Source of the DNA: Bradyrhizobium frederickii
GTDB taxonomy: Bacteria; Pseudomonadota; Alphaproteobacteria; Rhizobiales; Xanthobacteraceae
Direction of reading: 5' to 3'
Assembly: GCF_004570865.1 (NCBI RefSeq)
Contig: NZ_SPQS01000002.1
Location: forward strand, 434,001-498,000
DNA: 64,000 nt
Shown: positions 46,254 through 55,730 of the stretch, in pieces
Position numbering within the stretch: position 1 is the stretch's first letter
How the letters are laid out: each line of letters begins with the position of its first letter
Program-made: the position numbers and the translations under genes
The notes under the pieces: generated by a model
The model's database searches: none
Seen by the model: only the letters and a program-made list of their open reading frames with translations
What the model was told of the DNA's origin: nothing

Positions 46254-47495
46254 ATGACGAACCTAGAGCATTCGGCCGATGCGGGAACGGGCAGGCGGAC
46301 CGGCCTTTATCTTGCCGCGCTGCAATTGGTGTTCACGCTGGGCTGGACCACCTACGTCGTCTATCTGCCGAAGCTCGCCGCCGAGGTCGGCATCGCGCCA
46401 TCAGCCGTCATCCTCATCCTGATGCTCGATCAGGCGATCTTCACCATTGCCGATACCGCAATGGGCGTCGCCGCCGACAAGCTCGCGCCTTTTGTCGGCA
46501 GGCTCGGCCTGTTCGTCGGGCTCGTGACCGCGATCTCCTGCGCGGCGTTCGTGGCGCTGCCCTTCGTCGCCGGAGCCGGTGCGGCCGCGCAAGTCTGGTT
46601 CATTGCACTGATCGTGGTCTGGTCGGTCACCTCCTCCGCGCTGCGCGCGCCGCCGCTGACCTTGCTCGGCAAATACCGCGCCAAGCCGCAGGTGCCGTTC
46701 CTCGCGGCGCTGGCGATGCTCGGCTACGGCGTCGCCGGCGCGGTCTCGCCCTATCTCGGCGTGGTGCTGCGCGAGCACGATGCGCGGCTGCCGTTCGTGA
46801 TCTCGAGCGTGGTGCTGCTGTTGACGGCGCTCGGCCTGTCCCGCATCGAGCATGACGTGGCGCGCGATGTCGCGCCGCCGAAGCCGGACGCGGCAGCAAA
46901 GCCGCTCGGCCTCGTTCCGATCGCCTTCATCGTCGCGATGGTCGCGCTCGCCCTCGGCTACCAGCTGCACTTCGCCGTGAACAGCGCGCCGTCCTACTTG
47001 CGGTTCGCCGCCCCCGGTGAATTGCAATGGCTGATGCCGGTGTTCTGGATCGGCTTCAACATTGCGATGTTCCCGGCGAGCCTCGTCGTCAAGCATCGCG
47101 GCGGCCTGATCGTGATGGGCGCCGCCGGATTGCTCGGAGCTATCGCGATCGCGGCGGCGGAGCTTGCCGGCAGCCTCAACACGCTGATCGCGGCGCAATT
47201 TCTCGCCGGCGCCGCCTGGGGCTGCATGCTCATGAGCGCGATCTCGGCTGCGCTCGCGATCGGCTCGACCGGCGCGGAAGGAAAGGTCACGGGGCTGGTC
47301 TTCTCCGCCCTCGCGCTCGGCACGTTTGCGCGCATGGCGGCCGTCGCCGGCGGTCTGCAGAAGATGCCGGAATATGCCCCGTTGCTGCACTGGACGCCGG
47401 TCGCCTGCTGGTCGGTCGCGGGCGCCGGCCTGCTGGTGATCGCCGCGGCGCGACTGCAGGGCCCGTCCGGTCTCAAGGCTTCGGCGGGTGGATGA
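46254..47495 (+). CDS. MFS transporter
   Basis: 413 aa integral membrane protein with about twelve hydrophobic segments and a central hydrophilic loop of about 30 residues. The N-terminal half has the MFS loop-like GVAADKLAPFVGRLG after TM2. It belongs to a group with weak similarity to characterised pumps, and no substrate is known. It follows alkB by 54 bases. The 3' end overlaps the opposite-strand TPP gene by 23 bases, tail to tail. Confidence 0.85.
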   Translation: MTNLEHSADAGTGRRTGLYLAALQLVFTLGWTTYVVYLPKLAAEVGIAPSAVILILMLDQAIFTIADTAMGVAADKLAPFVGRLGLFVGLVTAISCAAFVALPFVAGAGAAAQVWFIALIVVWSVTSSALRAPPLTLLGKYRAKPQVPFLAALAMLGYGVAGAVSPYLGVVLREHDARLPFVISSVVLLLTALGLSRIEHDVARDVAPPKPDAAAKPLGLVPIAFIVAMVALALGYQLHFAVNSAPSYLRFAAPGELQWLMPVFWIGFNIAMFPASLVVKHRGGLIVMGAAGLLGAIAIAAAELAGSLNTLIAAQFLAGAAWGCMLMSAISAALAIGSTGAEGKVTGLVFSALALGTFARMAAVAGGLQKMPEYAPLLHWTPVACWSVAGAGLLVIAAARLQGPSGLKASAGG

Positions 47496-49110
47496 ATGCC
47501 CACGGGCTGACTTCCGAATCGCGCGGGACTTCCACCGAGATCAGATACGGTCCGCTGTGGCTCAGTGCCTTCTCCAGTACGGCCTTGAACTGATCCGGTG
47601 CGGTGACGCGCGCAGCCGCAACGCCGAATGACTCAGCGAGCTTGACGAAATCCGGATTGACGAGGTCGGACGCCACCACGCGGCCGTCGAAACGTTCGCG
47701 CTGGTCGCGGCGGACATTGCCGTAGGCATTGTTGTTGAACACCAGCGTCACTACGGCGATGTTGAACTGCACGGCGGTGGCAAGTTCCTGCACGCCGAAC
47801 ATGAAGCCGCCGTCGCCGGTGATCGCCACTACCGGGCTGTCGGGATTGGCCACCTTGGCCCCGAGCGCGGTCGGAAAGCCCGAGCCGAGCGTGCCCTGGT
47901 AGCCAGAGGTGATGAAGGTGCGCGGCTGGTAGACCGGAAAACCGTACCAGGAGGCGAAACCGACCTGAGACAATTCGTCGGTCACGATCGCGTTCGCCGG
48001 CAGCACCTCGCGCAGGATGTTGAGATACGCCATCTGCGGCTGGATGCGCTGGATCTCCGCCTGCGCGGTCGCGGTGGCCTCGCGGATGTCCTCCCGCCGG
48101 CCGCGGGTCCGCGCATAGCCGGCCTTTTTCACCGCCGTGACGAGATCTGCCGTTCCGGCTTTGGCATCGGCGACGATGGCGGCATCGACCACGACCCGGC
48201 GCATCTCGGTCGGGTCGATGTCGATCCGAACGGATTTCAGCCCCTTCGGCTGATAGGGCCAGCGGAAGCCCGATGCCGGCAGCTCGGCGCGGGTGCCGAT
48301 TGCGATCATCAGATCGGTTGTCGGCCAAAGCTTGTAGGCCGCGGCCATGGTCAGGCCGAGCTCGTGCGCGTTGGAGACGATGCCGCGCCCGCTGCGGAAG
48401 GCGACGACGGGCGCATCGATCATCTCGGCGAGCTCGAGGATCTCCTCGCCGGCCTCGATCGCGCCGCTGCCGACGAAGATCATCGGCGCCTTGCTGGCCT
48501 TGATCAGCGCGGCCGCCTGCTTCACCAGATCAGGGTCGGGTTGCGGGGCGGGCAGGGGCTCCAGCACCTGCGCAGGGCCGGTATCCGCGCGCTGGGTAAA
48601 GACGTCCCACGGCATCTCGACCGAAGCCGGGCCACGGCGCCCCGAATTCATCTCCTGGAACGCGCGCGCCACGACCGTCGGCGCGTTGCCGGGATACTCG
48701 ATCCGGTCGGCCCATTTCACATAGGTGCGCAGGGTCGCGAGCTGATCCGGCATCTCGTGCAGATGGCCGCGGCCCTTGCCCAGAAACTGCGTCGGCACCT
48801 GGCCGGTGACGCACAGCACCGGCTCGTTGCAGCCGAACGCGGTCAGCAGCGCCGCGCTGGCGTTGAGCACGCCGGGGCCGGGCACCACGCTGAACACGCC
48901 GGGCCTGCCGCTGGAGCGCGCATAGCCGAACGCCATGTAGCCGCAGGCCTGCTCGTGCCGAGCACCGATCACCTTGAGCTGGGCCTGGTGGAAGGCGTCG
49001 AACAGGCCGTAGACCTGCGCGCCGGGCAGGCCGAACACGGTATCGACGCCGTGGGCGACCAGGCCGCTTACGATTGCTTCGCCGCCGGTGAGGGTGGTCA
49101 TTGCGCTCAT
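47473..49110 (-). CDS. Thiamine pyrophosphate enzyme (acetolactate synthase / benzoylformate decarboxylase type)
   Basis: 545 aa. The catalytic Glu is in ARHEQACGYMAFGYA; the central domain has VGSGAIEAGEEILELAE, and the TPP motif GDGGFMFGVQELATAVQ...NNNAYGN closes the C-terminal domain. The family covers decarboxylases and carboligases. It starts 72 bases after hpaF and is probably the third gene of hpaH-hpaF-TPP. A decarboxylation of a 2-oxo acid in aromatic catabolism is a reasonable inference but is not shown. Start 49110; 49101 (MTTL) is equally possible. Confidence 0.87.
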   Translation of the reverse strand: MSAMTTLTGGEAIVSGLVAHGVDTVFGLPGAQVYGLFDAFHQAQLKVIGARHEQACGYMAFGYARSSGRPGVFSVVPGPGVLNASAALLTAFGCNEPVLCVTGQVPTQFLGKGRGHLHEMPDQLATLRTYVKWADRIEYPGNAPTVVARAFQEMNSGRRGPASVEMPWDVFTQRADTGPAQVLEPLPAPQPDPDLVKQAAALIKASKAPMIFVGSGAIEAGEEILELAEMIDAPVVAFRSGRGIVSNAHELGLTMAAAYKLWPTTDLMIAIGTRAELPASGFRWPYQPKGLKSVRIDIDPTEMRRVVVDAAIVADAKAGTADLVTAVKKAGYARTRGRREDIREATATAQAEIQRIQPQMAYLNILREVLPANAIVTDELSQVGFASWYGFPVYQPRTFITSGYQGTLGSGFPTALGAKVANPDSPVVAITGDGGFMFGVQELATAVQFNIAVVTLVFNNNAYGNVRRDQRERFDGRVVASDLVNPDFVKLAESFGVAAARVTAPDQFKAVLEKALSHSGPYLISVEVPRDSEVSPWAFIHPPKP

Positions 49111-49182
49111 CCACTTCAATTGAGGTTCAGGAATCCTCGACGCCGCCATTTTGGCAGAACTCGCCCGCGGCTTCGAACAACA

Positions 49183-49581
49183 TCAGTCCGCTTGTGCTTC
49201 CGCCTTCAGGGCGTCGTGGATGTTGTTCCGCTTCCAGCTGGTGTCCTTGTCGTTGATCTGCATGTCGAACGACAGGGCGAACTTGCTGGCGGCAAAGACC
49301 GGATCGAGATGGCGGGAGAGCGCTTGGAAAACCTGCTCGCCGGCCTGTTGCCGTGTCTTGAGGTCGCGGCCCTCGCCGATGCGCAGCACCATGTCGAGAA
49401 AGGCGTAGTCCTGCCTGTTGTCGGCGACCGCATAATGCTCGCAACGGATGGCGCGCACGCGGATGCCGCCGAGTGGGAAGATGCCGGTCTCGTTGGCTGC
49501 CTTGCGCACCACCTCACACACCTGCTTCATATCGAGCCGGCCATCGAGATTGGCCGAATATTCGATCGTGAAATGCGGCAT
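49183..49581 (-). CDS. hpaF: 5-carboxymethyl-2-hydroxymuconate delta-isomerase
   Basis: 132 aa tautomerase-fold enzyme. The N-terminal Pro after Met (MPHFTIEYSANL) is the catalytic residue of the family, and residues 30-70 (GIFPLGGIRVRAIR and HYAVADNRQDYAFLDM) match HpaF/HpcD. In the homoprotocatechuate meta-cleavage route the isomerase acts after dehydrogenation of the ring-cleavage product. It is between hpaH and the TPP enzyme on the minus strand. Size and start are normal for the family. Confidence 0.9.
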   Translation of the reverse strand: MPHFTIEYSANLDGRLDMKQVCEVVRKAANETGIFPLGGIRVRAIRCEHYAVADNRQDYAFLDMVLRIGEGRDLKTRQQAGEQVFQALSRHLDPVFAASKFALSFDMQINDKDTSWKRNNIHDALKAEAQAD

Positions 49582-49598
49582 CGCGGTTCACTCCCTCG

Positions 49599-50414
49599 TT
49601 ATGCCTCTTGAGCGAAGTAGCAGCCGACCGAGCCGTAGGCGCCGTAGTCGGCTTGAATTGTGTCGCCCTTGCGGGTCTCGATCGGACGGATGAAGGAGCC
49701 CGCAAGCACGACCTGGCCCGGTTCGAGCGCCAGCCCAAGCGGCGCGATCTTGTTGGCGAGCCAGGCGACCGCGGTCGCGGGATGATTGAGCACGCCGGCG
49801 GCGAGGCCGGTTTCCTCGAGCTGACCATTCTTGAAACACAGCGCGCCGATCCAGCGCAGGTCTGCGTCGAGCGGGCGGATCGGTCGTCCCCCAAGCACGA
49901 TGCCGGCATTCGCCGCGTTGTCGGCAATGGTGTCGAAAATCTTTCGCGTCGCTTTGGTCTTGGGGTCGACGCGCTCGATCCGCGTGTCCAGGATTTCCAG
50001 CGCCGGCACGACGAAGTCGGTGGCGTTGAGCACGTCGAACAGCGTGCAGTCCGGGCCAGAAAGGCGCTTGCTCATGACGAAGGCTAGCTCGGCTTCGACC
50101 CGCGTCGCGATGAAGCGCCCGGTCGGAATGATTCCGCCGTCGGCAAAGAACATGTCGTCGAGCAGCACGCCGGAATCCGGCTCGTCGATATTGAGCGCGC
50201 TCTGCATCGCCTTCGAGGTCAGGCCGATCTTGTGGCCCCTGACGATGCGCCCCTCCGCGATCTTGATATCGACCCAGGCCTTCTGAATCGCGTAGGCGTC
50301 GGCGATGGTGATAACAGGGAAATCCTGTGAGAGCTGCCGGATCTGCGTGCGGGTCCTTTCCGCATGGTGCAGACGCCGCGCGCAAGCTTGGATATCGTCG
50401 TCGGAAAGCGCCAT
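49599..50414 (-). CDS. hpaH: 2-oxo-hept-3-ene-1,7-dioate hydratase
   Basis: 271 aa fumarylacetoacetate-hydrolase-like hydratase. Motifs: GHKIGLTSKAMQ, EAELAFVMSKRLSG with metal-binding Glu, and NAANAGIVLGGRP; the C-terminus ends GSVGCYFAQEA. It adds water to 2-oxo-hept-3-ene-1,7-dioate. It is the first gene of the minus-strand unit, divergent from the MarR gene hpaR. A perfect 12-bp palindrome in the intergenic gap lies upstream. The dioxygenase and decarboxylase genes of the pathway are not in this window. Confidence 0.92.
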   Translation of the reverse strand: MALSDDDIQACARRLHHAERTRTQIRQLSQDFPVITIADAYAIQKAWVDIKIAEGRIVRGHKIGLTSKAMQSALNIDEPDSGVLLDDMFFADGGIIPTGRFIATRVEAELAFVMSKRLSGPDCTLFDVLNATDFVVPALEILDTRIERVDPKTKATRKIFDTIADNAANAGIVLGGRPIRPLDADLRWIGALCFKNGQLEETGLAAGVLNHPATAVAWLANKIAPLGLALEPGQVVLAGSFIRPIETRKGDTIQADYGAYGSVGCYFAQEA

Positions 50415-50448
50415 TTGCCATCTTACAAACTGGGGTGCGGAGAGATGC

Positions 50449-50460
50449 TTAACATGTTAA
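50449..50460. promoter_or_regulatory. Probable HpaR (MarR) operator
   Basis: TTAACATGTTAA, a perfect 12-bp palindrome in the 111-base divergent gap between hpaH and hpaR. Such short perfect palindromes are typical MarR sites, and HpaR is known in E. coli to control its divergent hpa genes. Confidence 0.65.
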
Positions 50461-50525
50461 ATGAATGCGTCAAACCCCGTTCCGGTTTGCTGCACCGCAA
50501 ACTTCACGCGGTTTGAAAGGGCGCC

Positions 50526-51044
50526 ATGGTGAAAAAGCCGGCTGATCCAGCGAACGGAAGCGCGCCTGTCGCACGGCAGGTGCCGATGCGCGATTTCTCG
50601 CGCTCGCTGCCGATGTCGCTGCTGCGGGCCCGCGAGGCGGTGATGCGGCAGTTCCGTCCCTCGCTGCGCCAGCACGGCTTGACCGAGCAGCAATGGCGTA
50701 TCCTGCGCGCGCTGGCGGCGATCGAGGCGGTGGAGGTCACGGAACTCGCGCGCACGGCGTTCCTGCTCGGACCGAGCCTGTCGCGCATCCTGCGCGATCT
50801 CGAAGCGCGCAATCTGATCGAGCGCAAGACGGCGAAAGCGGACCAGCGCCGCAGCATGGTCTCGATCTCGAAAGAGGGGGTGAAGCTGATGGCCGCCGTG
50901 GCGCCGAATTCGGAGGCGATCTATGCCGAGATCACGCGACGCTTTGGCGCGCACAAGCTGGCCGAATTGCAGGAGATGCTGGGCGAGCTCGAGCACAGTC
51001 TCGCCGGGCTCGGAAGCGCGGATGATACCCTCGCGGAGGGATGA
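50526..51044 (+). CDS. hpaR: HpaR, MarR family regulator of homoprotocatechuate degradation
   Basis: 172 aa MarR winged-helix repressor. Starts with the short family-specific N-terminus up to MRDFSRSLPMSLLRAREAV and then LTEQQWRILRALAAIEAVEVTELA as the DNA-binding core, with the wing in ERKTAKADQRRSMVSIS. HpaR of E. coli represses the meta-cleavage genes until the aromatic ring product appears. It is divergent from hpaH and upstream of the HpaI-like aldolase (116 bases). Confidence 0.9.
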   Translation: MVKKPADPANGSAPVARQVPMRDFSRSLPMSLLRAREAVMRQFRPSLRQHGLTEQQWRILRALAAIEAVEVTELARTAFLLGPSLSRILRDLEARNLIERKTAKADQRRSMVSISKEGVKLMAAVAPNSEAIYAEITRRFGAHKLAELQEMLGELEHSLAGLGSADDTLAEG

Positions 51045-51159
51045 CCCCAGATATGCGTGCGTGCACGGCGAGAGCCATGGACATTCACGCTTTTTTTCGC
51101 TCAAAGTGCGGCCCAACTCGATCCGCGGCCAGTGAGCGCAACAGGGAAGGAAAGGCAAC

Positions 51160-51936
51160 GTGGCGAACAAAGTCAAAGAGATCTGGAAGTCGGGCAAGGC
51201 CGTGGTCAACGCGTGGCTTGCGATTCCCTCCGGCTTCTCGGCCGAGATGATCGCGCAATGCGGCTTCGACAGCGTCACCGTCGACATGCAGCATGGCGTG
51301 CAGGATTATCTGTCGATGGTGCAGTGCTTCCAGGCGATGGACAAGCATCCGATCACGCCGATGGTCCGCGTGCCCTGGAACGAGCCCGGCATCATCGGCA
51401 AGGTGCTCGACGGCGGCGCCTACGGCGTGATCTGCCCGATGGTCAATACGCCGCAGGAAGCCAGAAACCTCGTTTCCTATTCCAAATATCCGCCGAAGGG
51501 CGTGCGCTCCAACGGTCCGATCCGCGCCGGCATGTACGGCACCGCGGGCTCCTACCAGAAGACGGCCAACGACGAGATCGTGCTGCTGCCGATGATGGAG
51601 ACCCGGACCGCGGTCGAGAACATGGAAGCGATCCTCGACGTCGAGGGCATCGACGGCGTCTATATCGGCCCGTCCGATCTCGGCTTCTCCTACGGCCTCG
51701 AGCCCAAGCTCGACCGCAGCGAGCCCGAGATCCTCGCGATCTACGAGAAGGTCATCAAGCAGTGCGGCAAGCGCGGCCTCAACCCCGGCATCCATTGCAG
51801 CGGCGCCGAAGGCGCAGCGCGCGCCATCAACATGGGCTTCAAGCTGGTGACTTTGTCCAACGAGGTCGGCCTGATGACGACCTACGCCAAGATGCAGGTC
51901 AATGCGACCCGCAAGGATTCCGGCGGCAAGGCCTGA
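51160..51936 (+). CDS. HpcH/HpaI family aldolase
   Basis: 258 aa class II pyruvate aldolase with TIM-barrel. Motifs: VNAWLAIPSGFSAEMIAQ, FDSVTVDMQHGVQDY (His base), and the metal site LLPMMETRTAVEN and YIGPSDLGFSYG. GTG start behind a GGAAGGAAAGG site. It could be 4-hydroxy-2-oxoheptanedioate aldolase (HpaI), given hpaH/hpaF/hpaR, or a GarL-like 5-keto-4-deoxyglucarate aldolase, given the UxaA/GarD-family dehydratase next in order. The two cannot be separated by sequence; I leave out the symbol. Confidence 0.85.
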   Translation: MANKVKEIWKSGKAVVNAWLAIPSGFSAEMIAQCGFDSVTVDMQHGVQDYLSMVQCFQAMDKHPITPMVRVPWNEPGIIGKVLDGGAYGVICPMVNTPQEARNLVSYSKYPPKGVRSNGPIRAGMYGTAGSYQKTANDEIVLLPMMETRTAVENMEAILDVEGIDGVYIGPSDLGFSYGLEPKLDRSEPEILAIYEKVIKQCGKRGLNPGIHCSGAEGAARAINMGFKLVTLSNEVGLMTTYAKMQVNATRKDSGGKA

Positions 51937-51948
51937 TCGCTCTTCCTG

Positions 51949-52082
51949 TGTCCCGGACGCGCCGCAGCACGAAGTGATGCGGCGCAGATCCGGGACCCAG
52001 AAGCCAACGCCGCACACGATCTAACACTGGGCCCCGGATCAGCAGCGCACCGCTTTCGCGCTGCGCAGCGTCCGGGGCACGA
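51949..52082. repeat. 'gtcccggac' family repeat
   Basis: Starts tgtcccggacgcgccgc and ends gcagcgtccggggcacga, with middle agatccgggaccc / gggccccggatc arms. It lies between the aldolase and dehydratase genes in the same orientation. Confidence 0.8.
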
Positions 52083-52108
52083 TACTTTCAAGACCCAAGG
52101 AGACCGCC

Positions 52109-53632
52109 ATGACCATCAGCCCCGTCATCCGCCTGCATCCCGATGATGGCGTGGTGATCGCGCGCGCCAGCCTGCCGCCGGGAACGGTGGTGGCCGACGG
52201 CGTGACCACGGTCGAGCGCATTCCCTCCGGCCACAAGGTCGCGATCAAGCCGATCGCAGCGGGCGAGCCGGTCAAGCGCTACGGCCAGATCATCGGCTTC
52301 GCCACGCAAGCCATCGCGCCGGGCCAGCACGTTCATGTGCAGAATTGCGGCATGGGCGATTTCTCCAAGGACTACGCCTATTGCGTCGACGTCAAGCCGA
52401 CGCCGAATTTCGATCTGCCGGCGACGTTCGAAGGCATCCGCCGCCCGGACGGCCGTGTCGCCACGCGCAATTATATCGGCATCCTCACCTCGGTGAACTG
52501 CAGCGCGCATGTCGCAAGCCTCGTCGCCGACGTCTTCAAGAAGAATCCCTTCACCGGCGACAATCCGCTCGCCGATTTCCCCAATGTCGACGGCGTGGTG
52601 GCGCTCACCCACAAGACCGGCTGCGGCATGACGCAGAATGAGCCGCTCGCGCTGCTTCGCCGCACGCTCGGCGGCTATGCGCGGCACGTCAATTTCTCTC
52701 ACGTCATCGTGCTCGGCCTCGGCTGCGAGGTGAACCAGATCGGCGGCCTGATGGAAGAGCAGAAGCTCGCCGGCCGCTTGCGCGCGATGGACATCCAGGA
52801 GGTCGGCGGCACCCGCAAGACCGTCGAAGCCGGCATCGCCTTCGTGCGCGAGGCGCTGGCCGACGCCAACAAGGTCAGGCGCGAAACCGTGCCGGCGAGC
52901 GAGCTCACCGTGGCGCTGCAATGTGGCGGTTCGGACGGCTATTCCGGCGTGTCCGCCAATCCGGCGCTCGGCGCCGCCAGCGATCTCATCGTCCGCCATG
53001 GCGGCACGGTGATCCTGTCGGAGACGCCGGAGACCTACGGCGCCGAGCATCTGCTGACGCGCCGCGCCGTCAGCCGCGAGGTCGGCGAGAAGCTGGTCGA
53101 CCTCATGCGCTGGTGGGACGAATACACGACGCGCGAAGGCGCCGAGATGAACGCCAATCCGAGCCCCGGCAACAAGGCCGGCGGCCTCACCACCATCCTG
53201 GAGAAGTCGCTCGGCGCGATGGCCAAGGCCGGCACCACCAACCTCGTCGAGGTGCTGCGCTACGCCGAGCCTGTCACCAAGAAGGGTTTCGTGTTCATGG
53301 ACACGCCCGGCTACGATCCGGTCGCCGCCACCGGCCAGGTCGCCGGTGGCGCCAATCTGGTCTGCTTCACCACGGGCCGCGGCAGCGTGTTCGGCTGCAA
53401 GCCGGCGCCCTCGATCAAGCTCGCCACCAACACGCCCATGTACAAGCGCATGGAAGAGGACATGGACGTCAATTGCGGCACCATCCTCGAAGGCGAGGAG
53501 AGCGTCGAGCAATGCGGCCAGCGCATTTTCGATCTCGTCCTCAAGACGGCGTCGGGACAGCCGACCAAGAGCGAGAGCTTCGATTTCGGCGGCGCCGAGT
53601 TCGCGCCCTGGGTGCTTGGCGCGACGATGTAA
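52109..53632 (+). CDS. UxaA/GarD family hydro-lyase (altronate or galactarate dehydratase type)
   Basis: 507 aa. An N-terminal SAF domain about residues 10-90 (LHPDDGVVIARASLPPGT) precedes the catalytic part with TRNYIGILTSVNCSAH, HKTGCGMTQNEPL, LGCEVNQIGG and CGGSDGYSGVSANPALG. The Fe-binding Cys residues near GCGMT and CGGSDG are visible. It dehydrates a sugar acid to a 2-keto-3-deoxy acid, which a HpaI/GarL-type aldolase can cleave. Start has an AAGGAGA site. The gene lies 172 bases downstream of the aldolase, separated by a repeat. Confidence 0.88.
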   Translation: MTISPVIRLHPDDGVVIARASLPPGTVVADGVTTVERIPSGHKVAIKPIAAGEPVKRYGQIIGFATQAIAPGQHVHVQNCGMGDFSKDYAYCVDVKPTPNFDLPATFEGIRRPDGRVATRNYIGILTSVNCSAHVASLVADVFKKNPFTGDNPLADFPNVDGVVALTHKTGCGMTQNEPLALLRRTLGGYARHVNFSHVIVLGLGCEVNQIGGLMEEQKLAGRLRAMDIQEVGGTRKTVEAGIAFVREALADANKVRRETVPASELTVALQCGGSDGYSGVSANPALGAASDLIVRHGGTVILSETPETYGAEHLLTRRAVSREVGEKLVDLMRWWDEYTTREGAEMNANPSPGNKAGGLTTILEKSLGAMAKAGTTNLVEVLRYAEPVTKKGFVFMDTPGYDPVAATGQVAGGANLVCFTTGRGSVFGCKPAPSIKLATNTPMYKRMEEDMDVNCGTILEGEESVEQCGQRIFDLVLKTASGQPTKSESFDFGGAEFAPWVLGATM

Positions 53633-53871
53633 TCGCGCCGGGCGCGCCGCGCCGCGCCGACGCAATCAGAGGACGCAGGCAGACGTTCGCGACGGCTTCG
53701 GCATCGCGTGTGATCGTCGGTGATGCAACGTTCATTCGCTAAGTAGTGATACGGAGGCTGGCGCCTCTTCGGGACTCTCCCGGCTTACATCTGGTTAACA
53801 TTGTTGCCGTAGACAGGAGGCGATGCGGCTCCACAGCGTGGTGGGCCCGCCCTTTGTCGAGGATCCATCTG

Positions 53872-54390
53872 ATGCAAGCGATACGTCCCACTGGGGTGGA
53901 AAATCTCCTCGGTGAGGAAGAGCTGATCGTATCGAAGACCGATCTCAAAGGCCGCATCACCTACGCCAATGACGTCTTTCTCCGCATGGCGAAATACCCC
54001 TGGAAGGAGCTGATGGGCGCGCCCCACAGCGTGATCCGCCATCCGGACATGCCGCGCTGCGTCTTCAAGCTGCTGTGGGACACGCTCCAGGCCAAGCAGG
54101 AAATCTTCGCCTACGTCGTCAATCTCGCCGGGGACGGCAGCCATTATTGGGTGTTCGCCCATGTCACCCCGACGTTCGACGATCGCGGCAACATCATCGG
54201 ATATCATTCCAATCGACGCAGGCCCGATCCGGCGCCGGTCGAACGCATCAAGCCGATCTACAAGGCGCTCTGCGCGGAAGAGGCGCGCCACGCCAATGCC
54301 AAGGACGGCATGCGTGCGAGCTTCGACATGATGGTCGGTCTGCTCAAGCAAAACGGTGTCGCTTACGATGAATTTGTGCTCTCTCTCTAA
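53872..54390 (+). CDS. Aer-like PAS sensor protein, separate from its receptor
   Basis: 172 aa, soluble. Residues about 20-125 are an Aer-type PAS domain ([42 protein letters not shown]). The C-terminal helix ends in [11 protein letters not shown] and stops, with no membrane segment. The next gene, encoding a transmembrane MCP without a sensory domain, starts 23 bases before this stop. The pair looks like one Aer receptor cut into two. A stretch of about 240 bases without genes precedes it. Confidence 0.85.
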   Translation: MQAIRPTGVENLLGEEELIVSKTDLKGRITYANDVFLRMAKYPWKELMGAPHSVIRHPDMPRCVFKLLWDTLQAKQEIFAYVVNLAGDGSHYWVFAHVTPTFDDRGNIIGYHSNRRRPDPAPVERIKPIYKALCAEEARHANAKDGMRASFDMMVGLLKQNGVAYDEFVLSL

Positions 54391-55672
54391 GGCGCAGGGA
54401 GCGACTGCGGTCGCGTGCCTTCTCGCCTGCGTCGCGTTCGTCGGCTTGCTGCTCGGCTGGAGCGGAAGCATCGGTGCCGCGCCGCTCGGCGCGGCGATCC
54501 TGCTGCTCGGCTATTCCGTCTGGTGCCAGCATCGCGCCGCGGTGGCCGTCGATGAAGTCGCCGATGTCTGCCGCAAGGCGGCGCGCGGCGATCTCGAAGC
54601 GCGGATCCTGAGCGAGCGACAGGCCGGGCGGATCGGCGCCATCCAGAAGTCGGTCAACGACATACTCGACATCACCGACGCCTTCGTCCGCGAGGCTTCG
54701 GCATCGATGGACTATGCCAGCCGCGGCAAGTATTTCCGCAAGATCCTCGCGCGCGGATTGCCCGGCTCGTTCCGCCGCTCGGCCACCGTGATCAACGTTG
54801 GCACCGACAGCCTCGGCCGCCGCGTGGTCGAGATCGCCGGCCTCGCCAATCAGTTCGGCACGCATCTCGACGAGGTTGCCGGCAGCCTCATGAGCGCCGC
54901 GACCGATCTGGAATCCGACGCCGGCCAGATGGCGGCCGCCGCGGAGGTGACCAACCGCCAGACCTCCGGCATGCGCAGCGCGTCCGAGCAGGCCTCGAGC
55001 AACGTTGCGACGGTGGCGAGCGCCGCGGAACAGCTTGCATCCTCGATCGCGGAGATCAGCCGCCAGGTGGCCGGCTCGACCGCGAGCACCGGTCGCGCCG
55101 TCGACGAAGCCAATCGCGCCGGCAACGAAATTCGCTCCCTCGCGGATGCCGCGCTGCGGATCGGCGACGTCGTCAAGCTGATCAGCGAGATCGCCTCGCA
55201 GACCAACCTTCTGGCGCTCAACGCCACGATCGAGGCGGCGCGGGCAGGCGAGGCCGGCCGCGGCTTCGCGGTGGTCGCCTCCGAGGTCAAGAGCCTCGCC
55301 AACCAGACCGCGAAGGCGACCGAGGAGATCAGCGCCAAGGTCGGCGAGATGCAGCAATCGACGACCAATTCGGTCGCGGCCGTCGAGGCGATCGCCCAGA
55401 CCATCGCCGAGATCGACGGCATCACCGCGAGCATTGCGGCCTCTGTCGAGCAGCAGGGCTCCGCGACCCGCGAGATCGCCCGCAGCGTCCACGAGGCCTC
55501 CGCCGGCACCTCGCAGGTCTCCTCCAACGTGTCAGGCATCAGCGAAGCCGCGGCCGATACGGGCCGCGTGGCGAGCCGCGTCAACAGCGCCTCCGAGCGC
55601 GTCCACGGCGAAGTCGAGACGCTCCGCCGCGAGGTGACGCAGTTCCTGCAGCGGCTGACCTCGGCGGCATAA
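54368..55672 (+). CDS. Methyl-accepting chemotaxis protein without sensory domain (partner of PAS protein)
   Basis: 434 aa. Two close hydrophobic segments about residues 15-30 and 35-55 with almost no periplasmic loop, then a HAMP-like region, then an MCP signalling domain with [20 protein letters not shown]. No PAS or 4HB domain is encoded in the gene. The ATG at 54368 overlaps the PAS gene by 23 bases; an in-frame GTG at 54356 is an alternative. It is likely to form a complex with the preceding PAS protein for redox or energy taxis. Confidence 0.87.
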   Translation: MNLCSLSKAQGATAVACLLACVAFVGLLLGWSGSIGAAPLGAAILLLGYSVWCQHRAAVAVDEVADVCRKAARGDLEARILSERQAGRIGAIQKSVNDILDITDAFVREASASMDYASRGKYFRKILARGLPGSFRRSATVINVGTDSLGRRVVEIAGLANQFGTHLDEVAGSLMSAATDLESDAGQMAAAAEVTNRQTSGMRSASEQASSNVATVASAAEQLASSIAEISRQVAGSTASTGRAVDEANRAGNEIRSLADAALRIGDVVKLISEIASQTNLLALNATIEAARAGEAGRGFAVVASEVKSLANQTAKATEEISAKVGEMQQSTTNSVAAVEAIAQTIAEIDGITASIAASVEQQGSATREIARSVHEASAGTSQVSSNVSGISEAAADTGRVASRVNSASERVHGEVETLRREVTQFLQRLTSAA

Positions 55673-55730
55673 GGCCGCGCGATCGCGGCGAGATTGGGCG
55701 GGCCCTATCCGCTGACTCGGAATCGTAGAA

